In this document: positions 1 through 11,110 of the stretch, one piece after another
Position numbering within the stretch: the first letter of the stretch is position 1
Layout of the letters: each line of letters starts with the position of its first letter
Assembly (NCBI GenBank): GCA_026119855.1
Contig: JAOWBW010000561.1
Coordinates: 434,001 to 498,000, forward strand
DNA from: Campanula takesimana
Taxonomy: Eukaryota > Streptophyta > Magnoliopsida > Asterales > Campanulaceae
Direction of reading: 5' to 3'
Length of the DNA: 64,000 nucleotides
Program-made: the position numbers and the translations under genes
Notes under the pieces: model-generated
Databases searched by the model: none
Seen by the model: the letters and a program-made list of their open reading frames with translations, nothing else
What the model was told of the DNA's origin: nothing

Positions 1-622
1 GTATGAGTGTTTATTTCCGCTTTATGTGTTGCATGATGAGTTGGTCGTTATTTCCAACCGGTATGGGACGGTTGGCGATAGGGAGCCTCTCATGTTATGT
101 GCTATGTGTTATACGCTTATTTGTTAATATTGTTTCTTTATGATCATCATATTAGCATGTAATGTAGTTGCATTTTAGTAACTTACTGAGATTTATTCTC
201 ACCCCTTATTTGTTTACCGTTTTAGATAAGAAGGAGTCCAGGGAATAGGTCACAGCACAGGGAGGACGTTGGTAAAGAGATCTTTGGTAAGACTTTTGGG
301 AAGTGATGTGTATAAAGGATACATTATGTAAATGTAATACCTTTAGGGTAGTGTACCCGTGACTCAGTTATTTGTATCATCTCTTTTAGTAGGTGTTCGT
401 GTTTGTAAATTTTATAAGTAAAGTTTGTTATAGCCAAGTGGCTAAGTACTCATTTGAGAAAGTTTGTTTTGTGACTTAAAGTCATGTTTTGGTAACGTGT
501 TGGTTGTGTGAACCTTTTTATGAAAATATATTTCGAAAAAATTTTCTTAGAGTTGCTTTACGACGTCTTCCTCGCGTGTCCCGGGCGTGGGGCCAAGTAG
601 GACCACGGGTCGGGGCGCGACA
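1..622 (+). repeat. 3' end of a Tekay/Del-type LTR
   Basis: This stretch aligns by eye with the reverse complement of the complete LTR at 34174-36264. They share the block around the AGGACGTTGG motif, the run ACATTATGTAAATGTAA and the GC-rich terminus ending GGGGCGCGACA at 622. The complete LTR is followed by an initiator-Met primer-binding site, but here the sequence after 622 is ATGACAAG. This copy is therefore a 3' LTR or a solo LTR in plus orientation, with the rest lying left of the window. The two copies are clearly diverged, so this is an older insertion than the one at 29-36 kb. Confidence 0.8.
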
Positions 623-1219
623 ATGACAAGTATTTTCTTGTTGTCACTAGAAGTGAGCACAAATCCGCAAGGCCCTTCAAATGACCAAATCAATGAAATA
701 ACCATTCAAACACATATCCATTTATAATCAAACATTTAATTAACACATATATTGCAATCGCCCATGAAATTAGAAGAAAAAAATCAAAGCCCCAAATTTA
801 TTTCAAACCCTAGATTTCTATTTATTTCAATTTGGAGAGAGGGAGACTTGAGAACTTACAAGAGGGTGGAGGATTGAGATTAAGAATCGATGTCGTTGAT
901 CCCGATCTACAGTCTACTCCGAGTCTCTCTCGATCAAAGCCCTTGTTTCCCCTCTTTCTCTTCTTCTCTGCGTTGGTCTGGTGCGGCTTCTTTTTTCTAT
1001 CTGAGTCTTGCGTTTTTTTTTCTTTCCAGAAGGTCTGTGATGTGCGTGCGTCAAGTAATAAGGGTAAGTGAGGGTGTATTTTTCAATTACTAAGTTCACA
1101 CATCTCCAACTAACTCTAATACCTTTACTTATTTTTTTCAGGGGTGCACTTAGTAAAAAAAATATTATTGAAATTTTGGGTTGACCAGGTGCACGTGCAC
1201 CCCCTCCCACTATGGGAGG
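623..1219. other. Intergenic stretch, no recognisable gene
   Basis: AT-rich sequence with a pyrimidine-rich block around 900-1030. Short open frames exist on both strands, but none resembles a known protein or has convincing splice sites. It could contain a 5' untranslated exon, which cannot be shown from sequence alone. Confidence 0.4.
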
Positions 1220-1693
1220 TAGGGATGACCAAAACCGGTTCCGGGCCCGGTTCCGGTTCGGAACCGCCGGTTCCGGTTCAACATATATGTGACCCTGAAC
1301 CGGCCCGCGCTTACACCGGTTCCGGTTTCGGTCATCACAATCCGGTTCCGGTACGGTTCCGGTCCGGTTCCGGTTCAGTCCACGCTACCTTTTTTTATTT
1401 TTTTTTATCATACAATAATGAATAAACATGTTAAAATTTATTGAAAGACAAGAGATTTTTATTTTATAATACACTAATGAATAAACATGTTAAAATTTAT
1501 TGAAAAATAAGGGATTTTTATTTTTTTTAATGGAAATGACGATCCGGTTCCGGTTCGCCATATATGTGACCCTGAACCGGCCCGCACTTACCACGGTTCC
1601 GGTTACTCCGGTTCCGGTTTACTCCCCGGTTTGCTCCGGTTCCGGACTTTTCCGGTCCGGTTTTCCGGTTCCGGTCCGGTTTGGCCATCCCTA
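1220..1693. mobile_element. hAT-type MITE, 474 bp
   Basis: The terminal inverted repeats start TAGGGATGACCAAAACCGG on the left and, read on the other strand, TAGGGATGGCCAAACCGGAC on the right. They are flanked by a perfect 8-bp duplication ATGGGAGG (1212-1219 and 1694-1701), the hallmark of hAT transposons. Both arms are made of GGTTCC/CCGGTT subterminal repeats, including a repeated segment CATATATGTGACCCTGAACC. The AT-rich core holds an imperfect direct duplication of about 70 bp containing AATGAATAAACATGTTAAAA. There is no transposase, so it is non-autonomous. Confidence 0.92.
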
Positions 1694-1831
1694 ATGGGAG
1701 GTCCGCCCCTGGAGATGGTATGCTTCAAAAAGAAAAAAAACTGGAGATGGTAAAGTAGTTCGGCTCGGGTCAGCTCTTGTTTGATCAAACTCGCGGGTAA
1801 ATGGGTTAAACCCTTTCGTGATATGTGAGCC

Positions 1832-3529
1832 TGTTGGTCCCTAAAGGGCAACAAGGGTGTGAAAATCGCTAGAGGGGGGGGGGTGAATAGCGTTTTAAAA
1901 TTCTTTTCAAACCCTTTTGCAATTCAATGGCAGATGCGCACAACTCTTATTTTGGCTAAGTATAGCGCGCAGTAAGAGTGTGAAATGCACAGCGGAAATT
2001 TAAAGCAGCTCTGCGCAGGGTATACTGTGCAGAGATAAAAACGCACGCGCTAAGTATGAGGCTAAAGAGTGGCGCAAAAAGGATTCTAAGGCAAATGAGC
2101 AATAACAATTACAACATCAAAGTGTAGCAATCTGAAAGATCAAACAAAGCAGTTCATAAATAGTTAAGCAGGAAATATGCAGTAAATATAATGAACACGC
2201 TATTTGGAGAGGTTCGATCGATGAAAGATCTACATCCTCTACCAAGATGGTTAGTCTTGGATTTCTAATGGAGATCTTATTATATGAGAGGGTATTACAA
2301 ATTACAACATTTGAGCTCAATACTAACTCAAGATCTATTATCTAAGAAGAACAAATCCTAGACTAAACCGGTGTATCTCAAGAAGTTAGATCAAAATGAT
2401 TAAAGCTTCAAGAGGTGTGTGTGTGTGACAGAAATTCTGGGCTCTATGAATATGAAAGATGAAGAGCACCAAGAATTCTGGTGATATAGGCTTTGTGATA
2501 TGAACAGGAGTTTTGAAGGTTTGAAGATCTTGAAGGCTGTTCTAAAGAATTTGGAAATACTAAGCAGCAGTCTTCAGATCTTCAAGGTTTCTCAGTGAAG
2601 CATGAAACTCGAGCTCTGAAGCATAGTGGCCAACAAGAGGGGCTTGATCAACGGGCCGATCAATGGGGCCGTGAAAGGGCCGATGAATGGGCCAATGAAA
2701 AGGGCGATGAAAGGCAGCTTGGAAATGAAGATGAGCAGACTATTTATAGCTGAGAGCTGAATATAGCCGTTGGAGCTCTGAGCAAGGACAATGAGCTGGC
2801 ACAAAGTGATTGGCGCGCATCTGTCCTTTATAGCCGTTGGGGCTCTAATCAAAGATGATGACCTGGCACAATATGATTGGTGCGTAGGTGATTTAGAGCC
2901 GTTGGAGACTGAGCATGAAGACCAAATACAAAAGCTTCTTCTAGAAGGTTGACAGCTGTCTTCACTTGAGATATTTCTTTGAAGCGTGTCTCCACCAATG
3001 GTTTTGCTGAGTGTGCTTATTTTGTCGTTTGTGCACACCTCAGCACTCTTACTCAATCCAAAAAGCGTAGCTTGTCTTGACGCTTTCCAAGCTTCTAGAA
3101 TGTGAGATCAGGAGATGAGGAACTTGACCAAGGTTGTGTCCGCGCACAAAGGTGCATTGCCGGCGCGCATGGATTCAGTGTATGAGAAGCATGCGCACCA
3201 TGCTTGGTCACACAAAGATCTCTTGAGAGTTTAGGAAATAAGATCTTGAAAATTGAGCAGGGTCAAGGGCTGCGCAAGATATCTATGCGCAGTGGCGACC
3301 TGCGCAGTGAGCATCCTGCGCAGTGAAATGAATCCTGCTTAGGAAATCTTCGATCTTTAAAGCTTCAAGTCCTATAATCTAAGCCTATACTATAAAAAGG
3401 ACTTGGCTAAAAAAATGAAGTTATAAACTTCTTTACATGAGGTCCTAAAGTCCATAAAAATACTCATAGGTGATGGTATCAATCAATTCTAACAAATGTA
3501 GGAGGGTTAAGTGATAAGCATACCCAACA
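1832..3529. mobile_element. Solo LTR, 1.7 kb, probably Ty1/copia
   Basis: The element begins TGTTGG and ends CCAACA, and is flanked by a perfect 5-bp duplication GAGCC (1827-1831 and 3530-3534). A single LTR-length unit between duplications, with no internal domain, is what LTR-LTR recombination leaves behind. Near the left end is a G-run followed by GTGAATAG, a signature I associate with plant copia LTRs; that lineage call is inference. Around 2640-2715 there are short imperfect repeats of the GGGCCGATGAAT type. The 154-codon open frame on the minus strand (2592-3056) has no recognisable domain and is probably chance. Confidence 0.85.
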
Positions 3530-3723
3530 GAGCCCATAGGCTAAACTCGATCCGACCTTCTTGCAAGTCCTTAGCCCGACCCGCCCTTAAACCCTTAGGT
3601 TGTACCCAACGGATTTTAACGAGTTTTATTTTTAAATCTGAGAAAATACAAAAAAGGTATTTTAGAAAATAATTAAAATTTAATTTATAATTTAGTAAAC
3701 ATATGAATGGCATAATTATATTA

Positions 3724-4021
3724 CTCCCTTCGTCTCGGTTTAAGGTTTTTAGTTTGACTTTACACGATTATTAAGAAATCAAGACAAATTTGAATCAACA
3801 ATAATAATGTGTGAAGGATATAATTGTCCATTCATAAATTAATTTGGTGAAAAGTAGATGAGCGAGTGATGGTTTTTTTGTAATATATGAACTTTATGAG
3901 GACAAAATTGTGCAAAACACTATTCATACTTTATCATTTAAGGAATAAATCAACTAAGAACCTTAAACTGGGACATACCAAAAAGGAAAGTAAGAACCTT
4001 AAACTGGGAGGGATGAAGCAG
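3724..4021. mobile_element. Stowaway-like (Tc1/mariner) MITE, 298 bp
   Basis: The ends read CTCCCTTCGTCTCGG...CCTTAAACTGGGAGGGATG. Imperfect inverted repeats share GTTTAAGG, and TA dinucleotides flank both sides (3722-3723 and 4022-4023). The right end carries extra bases relative to the left, so the repeats are not perfect. AT-rich, no coding capacity. Confidence 0.75.
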
Positions 4022-4023
4022 TA

Positions 4024-5120
4024 TATTGTTAAAGCAAATTAAAATAATGAAATAATTTAGAATTTTAATGAATAAAATTGTTAAAATATTATAACTTTAG
4101 AATTTTTATGAATAAAATTGTTAAAATATTAAACATACTCTATTTAATGAATAGAATTATTAAAACATTATATATACTCCATTTTAATAGTGAAATAAAG
4201 GTATTTTGGACAAAAATTTAAAAACAAATCAAAAAAAAAGTTTTCAGATGGGTCAAATGGGTTTCAAACCCACGAGCACGGGTGAACCATAATAATTTGA
4301 ATTTATAAAAAGCAATTGAAATACTCATTGTCGCTATCAAATACTCACAAACAATGTAATACCACCCAAAAAATATAAAAAGAAAGTGATGAAACTATTA
4401 ACTAAAAATGGGTGAATACTGTTACCTCTTTCTACTTTTTAATATCACTCATGTTTTATTTGGGATGGACGAACTAGAAAGATGATACGTAGAAGAAAAT
4501 AAGTGAATGAAATGGAAAGACTAGAAATATGAAAAATATTAAGAATAAATTAAGTGAGATGGAGAGAGTATAATGGTAACAACTATAGAGCAAAAAAGAA
4601 AGAGAGCAAGAAGAGGGCAAAATTTGAGTAAAGATAGGGCAAAACAAGAGCAAAAAGAGAACAAGATTATGGTTATTAGGATTTGATTTTTAGGGTCCAA
4701 TAGACTGAAATGAATTTTTAAGCCAGCGCAACCATTTACAAACTTTAGAACTATATGAAAAATAATAAAATATATAATGGATGAACTTTCAATAGGATAA
4801 GTTTAACTAAATGTAAAAATATCGAGAAGTAATTCAGTGTGGGTGCACCTATTGGGTACATGTCTCAAGTATTAATTTTGATGGCTTGGATTGTAGATCA
4901 TGACTATGCCACATGTAGAGTTGTTGTTGCTCAAACAAATTTAAAGAATAAGGGTGGATTTAACATCTTGTTTGCGTATAATTAGGCAGACGGTGGTTAT
5001 GCTAGAAACATAGTAGTGGGTATGCTAGAAATATCGTCGTTATGCTAGAAATATAATATTTGATCATGAAGACTGTGTAGAGCAAGTAAGTAACATAAAT
5101 TCTCATTAATTAGTTTTTAG
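4024..5120. other. AT-rich intergenic stretch
   Basis: Very AT-rich, with short direct repeats near 4040-4170 (variants of AATAAAATTGTTAAAATATT). I see no gene, terminal repeats or target duplications. Confidence 0.5.
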
Positions 5121-5171
5121 CTTGGCAAGGGATTTGCATATTAATCTGATTTACTCATTCATTGGTTGGTT

Positions 5172-5400
5172 GCAGAAATCAGCAGTGCAGGTTAGAAATG
5201 GGACATTCAGACTCATATTTGGAGTCTCGAAGAAAAAGATAGGAGTATCAATAAAATGCAGCCGCACAGTCCCGTGCGAGGACGTAGTGTTAGAAGACAT
5301 ACAGCTTCACTCCCCGGACGGAAAGAAGGCTGAGTGCCAGTGCAGCAACGCCTAAGGGAATCCAGTGGACTACAGCTTCCCGGGTGTTGTTTAATTAATC
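5172..5400 (+). pseudogene. Polygalacturonase (GH28) last-exon fragment
   Basis: Polygalacturonases hydrolyse pectin in the cell wall. After an intron-like TTGCAG, one frame reads VQVRNGTFRL..., then VSIKCSRTVPC, then VLEDIQL..., ending in a C.C-S-N motif. This is the typical C-terminal strand-turn pattern of plant GH28 enzymes (VKxxCSxxxPCxxIxLxDI). An in-frame TAA follows SNA where the family usually continues with a glycine and a few more residues; PVDYSFPG still reads downstream. None of the catalytic exons (NTD, DD, GHG, RIK motifs) is present, so this is a dead fragment. It abuts a copied PEX14 fragment starting at about 5408. Confidence 0.75.
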
Positions 5401-5407
5401 ACTTAAT

Positions 5408-5735
5408 GTAGAAAAACTCTTCTAACTGTAAAATACTTCCATTACTAAAGCAGGTTCTGTGTGACATCTCTGTATGTTTTGCAAGTACTTTGAAATTTAA
5501 CAATGTTATTTTTCTCGATAGCAAACATATTTGTAGATAGTGGCAACAAGTTTCTTTTACTTCCATATGTGACACTAGATGGGGTGCAGCAGCAGGTAAC
5601 AAAGATCTCTCTGCAAGAAAATAGAGAGAGAATGCAGTTTATGACACTGCTATTAGGAGCATGTAAATAAAAAAGAGAAATCAACAAGTGAATAAGTGAA
5701 CACTAACCAGATCGAAGATCATAATCTGTCTACAT
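5408..5735 (-). pseudogene. Copied PEX14 fragment (exons 9-10 region)
   Basis: This block matches 21971-22319 of the PEX14 gene along its whole length, in the same orientation: intron 10, exon 10 and most of exon 9. Shared stretches include CTAACTGTAAAATACTTCCAT, GATGGGGTGCAGCAGCAGG and GACACTGCTATTAGGAG. The copy has point differences throughout, and has lost about 18 bases inside exon 10 just after GCAGCAGG. Because intron sequence is included, it arose by DNA duplication rather than from mRNA. Similarity stops near 5735 inside exon 9. Confidence 0.88.
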
Positions 5736-5987
5736 TCTGCTTAAAATTGTAAGTAGGCTTTCCAGCCAATTCATAAATTAACTGAACTTGGCTGAAACGG
5801 TTAAAGTTGAGGTAGAAAGGAAAGCACTCCCACCAAACGTGCTTGTCACCGCTCTACAAACTTCATTCGCCACCGATTGGTGCTGCATGCCTATTCTCCT
5901 TTCCTTTTTAATTTTAACTAGTCATTTACCCGTACGTACGTTGTTTGATATCGTAAGATAAAAAAGTCACAACCAAATCATCTACTA

Positions 5988-6233
5988 CTTCTGTCTGTCC
6001 CTAAATGAGTGTTCAAATTCTATTTTAATAGATATAATTTTTTATACAATTTGGTGGCAAGATTTATATATAATCTTATAATGATCCTCTTTACAAACAT
6101 TTAGTTTTTGCAAGTATAAAGAGACCGGTGAAAAAAAAATAAAAAAAATATATATATTTAGGGACAAAGTTATGGACATTCATTTTGGGACAAAATTTCT
6201 TAAAAATAAACACTCATTTAGGGACAGAGGGGG
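5988..6233. mobile_element. Stowaway-like MITE, 246 bp
   Basis: The left end TTCTGTCTGTCCCTAAATGAG and the inverted right end CCCCCTCTGTCCCTAAATGAG share GTCCCTAAATGAGTGTT. Both sides are flanked by TA (5986-5987 and 6234-6235). No coding capacity. Confidence 0.85.
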
Positions 6234-6529
6234 TAATACTTAATACTCTCTGTCACATACCAAAGGACACAGTTTGCTTTCTTAAATTTGCATGAACTAG
6301 TAAAATTTTCTGGATAGAGTGTATTTTTCGTTTTCTTTTGACTTATTTGACTCGTGAATTAGCATTAAACTCTTTTCTTTGTTTATTTTTAAGGCCCCAA
6401 ATGGTCTCGGATTTCTTCTCGGAGTGGCGCAAATGATTGTGTACGGGATCTACAAACAAACGCAAGCACAGTCCTGGTCTACCAGTAACTAGGACTGCTG
6501 CGCGACTGTCGTGGAAATGCAGGCAAGAT

Positions 6530-7190
6530 CTCAGGGAACTGTTGCTTATTATAACATGGACATTGATAAGACCGAGCATAGCAGACCGGACCGGACCAGG
6601 TTCAAAGCCAGTTCAAGCGAGCTCGACCACATCAAACCGGATAAGCCCGAGAGATCCGGGCTTCATGATAACCATAACCGAGGTAGCTCTGCCTCCCGCT
6701 ATTCTTAGGGTCCCGTGTTGATCACTCGACCACCTGCCCGGAGCCCGCAGCAGCCAGCTGTCACAAACGTACTACAGACGTTACCAGTTCGTACCTGACA
6801 TACCATAACGGTTGGTGGAAGAACCATGACTCCCTGACAACACGCCACGTTCCCAGCCACTCCCCCGGCCGAACCAATGAGGACCTGCCGCGTGTCCATC
6901 CGGTACAAGGGCGGTTAGTACCTTAAACCTACCTCCTCCTTCTACTCATATAAATACTCCTATCCGCCCCGGAGGGCCAGGTACGTGCTCTATTCTATTC
7001 ACACACACAAGGCTTTCACAAGCTTTCTACTTAGGTTTTCCTCAGAGATCTCACTCTCACACCCGAGGGCCTAAGCCGGATTCCAACCCGGCCTTGGTCT
7101 TAACGGTGTTCTTGTTTGTGTTGTGATCAGGATCAAGAGACAGCTATATTGGAGTTCTACATCCGTGACCCCAGAAACTTAGGGCGTCAT
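6530..7190 (+). repeat. Probable 5' LTR and leader of the Tat element
   Basis: The stretch has promoter-like organisation: GC-rich sequence, a TATAAATA at 6949-6956, then a pyrimidine-rich leader and a CACACACA run. At about 7190 it runs into GTGGTTCCACTGTCGGGAA, the usual place of the primer-binding site in this lineage (compare TGGCGCC...GGGAA). The boundaries are inferred from this organisation, because no second LTR is available for comparison. Confidence 0.5.
6949..6956 (+). promoter_or_regulatory. TATA box of the Tat-element LTR
   Basis: TATAAATA lies about 240 bases upstream of the presumed LTR end and just upstream of a pyrimidine-rich leader, the expected position for the retrotransposon promoter. 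Inferred from motif and position only. Confidence 0.5.
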
Positions 7191-7358
7191 CAGTGGTTCC
7201 ACTGTCGGGAATCGAAAATCTTCCCAGTGCAATCTTCTTGCTTCGTTTGCTTTTCCAATCTAATTCATTTCAAATCTTCATTTGGTTCTTCCGTCTTTCA
7301 CGGTTCTAAAAAGATACCCCGTCTTTTCTGTTGATTTTCGACGTACAAAATCTTCACA

Positions 7359-9539
7359 ATGACTGGGAAAGAAGTCAACCCAAATGCTAGCCCTTCGGGA
7401 CAAGTGCCCCAGGGATCAGTATTCGCCAGATTGGGGAACAAGACTCTTAGTGGCAACTCCTATACCCCCTCTCAAAGGGCAAGGAGAGAGGCTGATCTGA
7501 GAGATCGTATAGAAACCTCCAAAGCTCTCAAAACTCAAAAAACTCCCGTCACTCCCCTCACCCCTGATCAAATCCAAAAGAAAATCCAGATCCTCACAGA
7601 TAGGCAGAATCTGGTAGAGGAAGGGCTACAGTTGAATCTAGCCCTCGAGGAGCTGTTTAATGCGAGGCCAATGCTAGAAGCCCCCCTGAAAAATCAAAGC
7701 CCATGATCTGGCGAGCTCTAAAAGCAGGGCCAGTAGGATTGTAGGAGGAAAAAGGCAGACAATCCTCGTGGACGATGACGAGGAGAGGGGAGAAGAAGAA
7801 GGGGAGAGTGAGGAGGGAGAATCACAGCCCAGAAAGACAAGAGGCCAAACTAAAGGAAAGGCAATTGTTAAAAATGATGATATAATTACAGAAACCGTAA
7901 AAAGGGCTAAAACGGGGGACATAATGGATCAAAAGTTCCAAAGAATGATCGCAGAGTTATGGGAGTCCAAGCAAAACGTAACAAAGTGCGTTGGACCCAT
8001 GGACGCTTTTGCATCATGGATCAGTGATTCCCCGATCCAAAGAGGGAAGGTGCCCACGCTAGACGCGTATGACGGCTCATCTAACTCAAAAAGCCATGTT
8101 GGGCGATTTGAAGGTCAGATGTCCCTATTCTCGACAGATGAAGCCGTGAAGTGCAAAGCCCTCGCCTCCACCTTTAAAGGGAAGGCATTGGGGTGGTTAT
8201 TGGCCCATAAACCGCGCTCTATCTGCAGCTACGAGCAATTGCGGGCTTCATTCTTGAACTCGTTCGCGGGCGCGGGGGAGACCGCAAGACCAAAATCAGA
8301 CCTGTGCGGCGTTAAGCAATATCCCGGGGAAAACACAAAGGCATACATAACTCGGTTCCGGAAAATGACCGAGCAGATTGTAGATCTAACAAGGAACGAC
8401 ATCGAGCTATGCTTCCTAGGGGGATTAACATTACATACTTTGAGGCAGGAGTTTGCTTGCCGAAAGCCCGAGGGACAGAAGAGATGTATAACAGGGCCAT
8501 CGCTATGGCCGGAGTAGAGCCCGCATTTATGGCCGATGCCCGCAGAAGCGTAAGGGAAAGAATCGAGTCCGCTCACAACCCTCGTCATCACTCAGGCTAC
8601 TCGGGAAACAATGGTGGCCGAGGTAGAGGCAGACCAAGGGGCATGCCTAATTTTAAAAGAGGCGATGACAGTGCTTTCACCCCTTTGATCGCACCAAGAA
8701 CTGAGATATTACGGGCAGAAGCTTTGCCTCCACCACCTCCACTGGAGAGGAAGCCTTACGAGGCGAACAAAAAGAAATGGTGTGGATACCATGAAAGCCA
8801 CGGGCATACTACAGATGACTGTTTCCAGCTGAAGAAAATAATACAACAGAAGGTGGAAGCCGGGGAATTGAAGAAATGGATCACGGGGTCCAGCAGTAAA
8901 GGAGAAGCCCCGCGGGGAAATATTCAATACGTCAGAGACAATGATGCAGACGGGGAGGGACGTTATGACATCCAGTACATAGGAGAGGAAGCCCCAAGCA
9001 ATACCCAGCTTTCCGCCCAGATCAGACGACTGAAAAAAGTATTCCTGATACCCACCTATCCGCCTGAGCAAGAGGAAATGATCGGTTTCAGAAGGAGTGA
9101 ACTGGCATCCACCCTTTTCCATTCAACACAACCGTTAACAATCAAGATGGCTATTGGTAGAGCGGATATTGGAAGAGTCCTCATTGATACCGGGGCTTCA
9201 CGGGACATACTTTACTTCCATTGTTTAGAAGAAATGGGGATGTCTGAGGCGCACTTAACCCCATATGCGGGCTTGTTGGAAGGGTTTACGAATCATACGG
9301 TCTACGCAAAAGGGACCATTGACTTCGAAGTAACCATTGGAGAGAGGCCGTTCGAGAAAACAGCCCGCGTCACGTTCATGGTGATCGATCTGAAATCCCA
9401 GTACAACGCAATCTTGGGAGTGACCGCTCAGGCTGCCCTAGGGATCGTCGCATCAATCCCTCACCAGAAAATCAAGTTCAGTACCCCTGCAGGGATCGCG
9501 TGTATCGAGAATAAGCCCGAGCTCTTCCTCAAAGTATAG
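7359..9539 (+). pseudogene. Tat-element gag-protease, frameshifted
   Basis: The first open frame (7359-7706) contains the GSVFARLG motif seen near the N-terminus of Tat-lineage gag proteins. The second (7768-8517) carries the capsid-like part, with FEGQMSLFST and YITRFRKMTEQI. The third (8409-9539) continues with an RGRGR nucleic-acid-binding stretch, a CGYHESHGHTTDDC zinc-knuckle-like motif and an aspartic protease with the active-site triad in LIDTGAS. The three frames overlap or abut out of register, so at least two frameshifts separate them. In an intact element this product would package RNA and process the polyprotein. Confidence 0.85.
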
Positions 9540-9638
9540 AAAGGAAGAGGAAGGAAAGCGCAGCAAGGCAAAGACTGGGAAGCCCGAGGGAGGCAAAAAA
9601 GGGCCAAAGCAAGTGAAAAATAAGTCGCAGGCACGGCC

Positions 9639-11040
9639 ATGATCGGGACATTGTCTTTCCACTCCACGAGGGCAGAATTTAAGCAGAGCAGGAGAGCCCG
9701 CCGCATAGCCGCCGAAACCGAGCATGTCAATATCGTAATTGATTCACTGCCTGACCGAGAAGTTGCAGATATTCGCCCTAATGACGCTTTGGAGGATGTG
9801 GTCATAAACCCGGCTTACCCCGAGCAGACAATAAAGGTCGGGCTAGAGATCCCCGCGGAGGAAAGGAAGGTGTTGATAGAATTGTTAAGAAGAAGCCTAG
9901 ACGTGTTCGCCTGGACCGTAGAGGATATGGAGGGGATAAGCAGAGAGGTGATCGAACACGAACTGAATATCGATCCCACGTTCACCCGGGTCCTCCAGAA
10001 AGAAAGATACTTTTCACCGGAGAAGAAAGCGGCGATCAAAGTCGAGGTAGATACGCTGCTGAAAGCAGGAATCATAAGCCCGATCAAATATCCGAAGTGG
10101 TTAGCCAACGTCGTCATGGTAACCAAAGCAAATGGAAAGTGGAGAATGTGCGTGGATTTCACCGATTTGAACAAGGCCTACCCTAAGGATTGTTACCCTC
10201 TTCCCCGGATCGATCAATTAGTAGACTCTATCGCCGGCCATAGAGTATTGAGCTTTATAGATGCATACTCGGGTTATCATCAAATCAAAATGAAGGAGGC
10301 CGATATTCCGTCATGCGCATTCTATGCCGCGGGCAAAACCTACACGTTTAACAACATGCCGTTTGGCCTAAAAAATGCGGGCGGTACATATCAAAGGATG
10401 GTAGGAATCGTCTTCGATGATCAATTAGGCCGGAACCTGGAGGCTTACATCGACGATATGGTTATCAAGACCAAGGAGACCTCTCACGACCTTGATGTGA
10501 CAGAAACTTTCACAGCCTCCGGAGAAACAATATGAAACTTAACCCGTCCAAATGCGCCTTTGGAGTAAAGGCAGGGAAGTTTTTGGGCTTCATGGTGAAC
10601 CAGAGAGGGATAGAGGCAAACCCGGAGAAGATCATGGCGTTAATAAACATGCAACCCCCCAGATGTGTTAAGGAGGTACAGAAGCTGAATGGCCGCATCA
10701 CGGCCCTGGGGGGGTTCATCGCCAAGTCAGCAGAAAAATGCCTGCCTTTCTTTAAAAGTTTGAAAGGAGGAAAAAATGAGGGTTTTGAATGGAACGAGGA
10801 CTGCCGGAATGCCTTTGAGCAAATAAAAGCTTACCTGGGAAAACCGCCGCTGTTGAGCAGCCCCGTTTCGGGTGAAGAACTCTACGTTTTCTTGGCTGCA
10901 ACAGATCACGCTGTGGCTGCGGTTTTGGTAAGGGAAGAGAACGACCTTCAGAAGCCCGTGTACTATGTCTCCAAAGCACTATCCGCGGTAGAAGGGCGCT
11001 ACTTGAACATTGAAAAGCTGGCTTTCTTGCCTTTATAGCC
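9639..11040 (+). pseudogene. Tat-element reverse transcriptase and RNase H, frameshifted
   Basis: The frame 9639-10535 holds RT motifs in order: VDFTDLNKAYPKD, FIDAYSGYHQI, MPFGLKNAG and the catalytic box AYIDDM. A frameshift near 10530 moves to 10532-11038, which has the thumb/connection (KLNPSKCAFGV, LGFMVNQRGIE) and the first RNase H (VFLAATDHAVAAVLV, YYVSKAL). The frame closes at about 11038. Several shifts make a functional polyprotein impossible as sequenced. Confidence 0.88.
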
Positions 11041-11110
11041 GCTCGGAAGCTGCGGGCATACTTCATCGCACCACCCAATCACGGTTTATTCGGACACCCC
11101 GCTGAAGAAA

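Noticed and set aside
2592..3056. 154-codon ORF in the solo LTR
   Set aside because: Low-complexity C-terminus from GGGCCGATGAAT-type repeats, no domain, and it lies inside a defined LTR.
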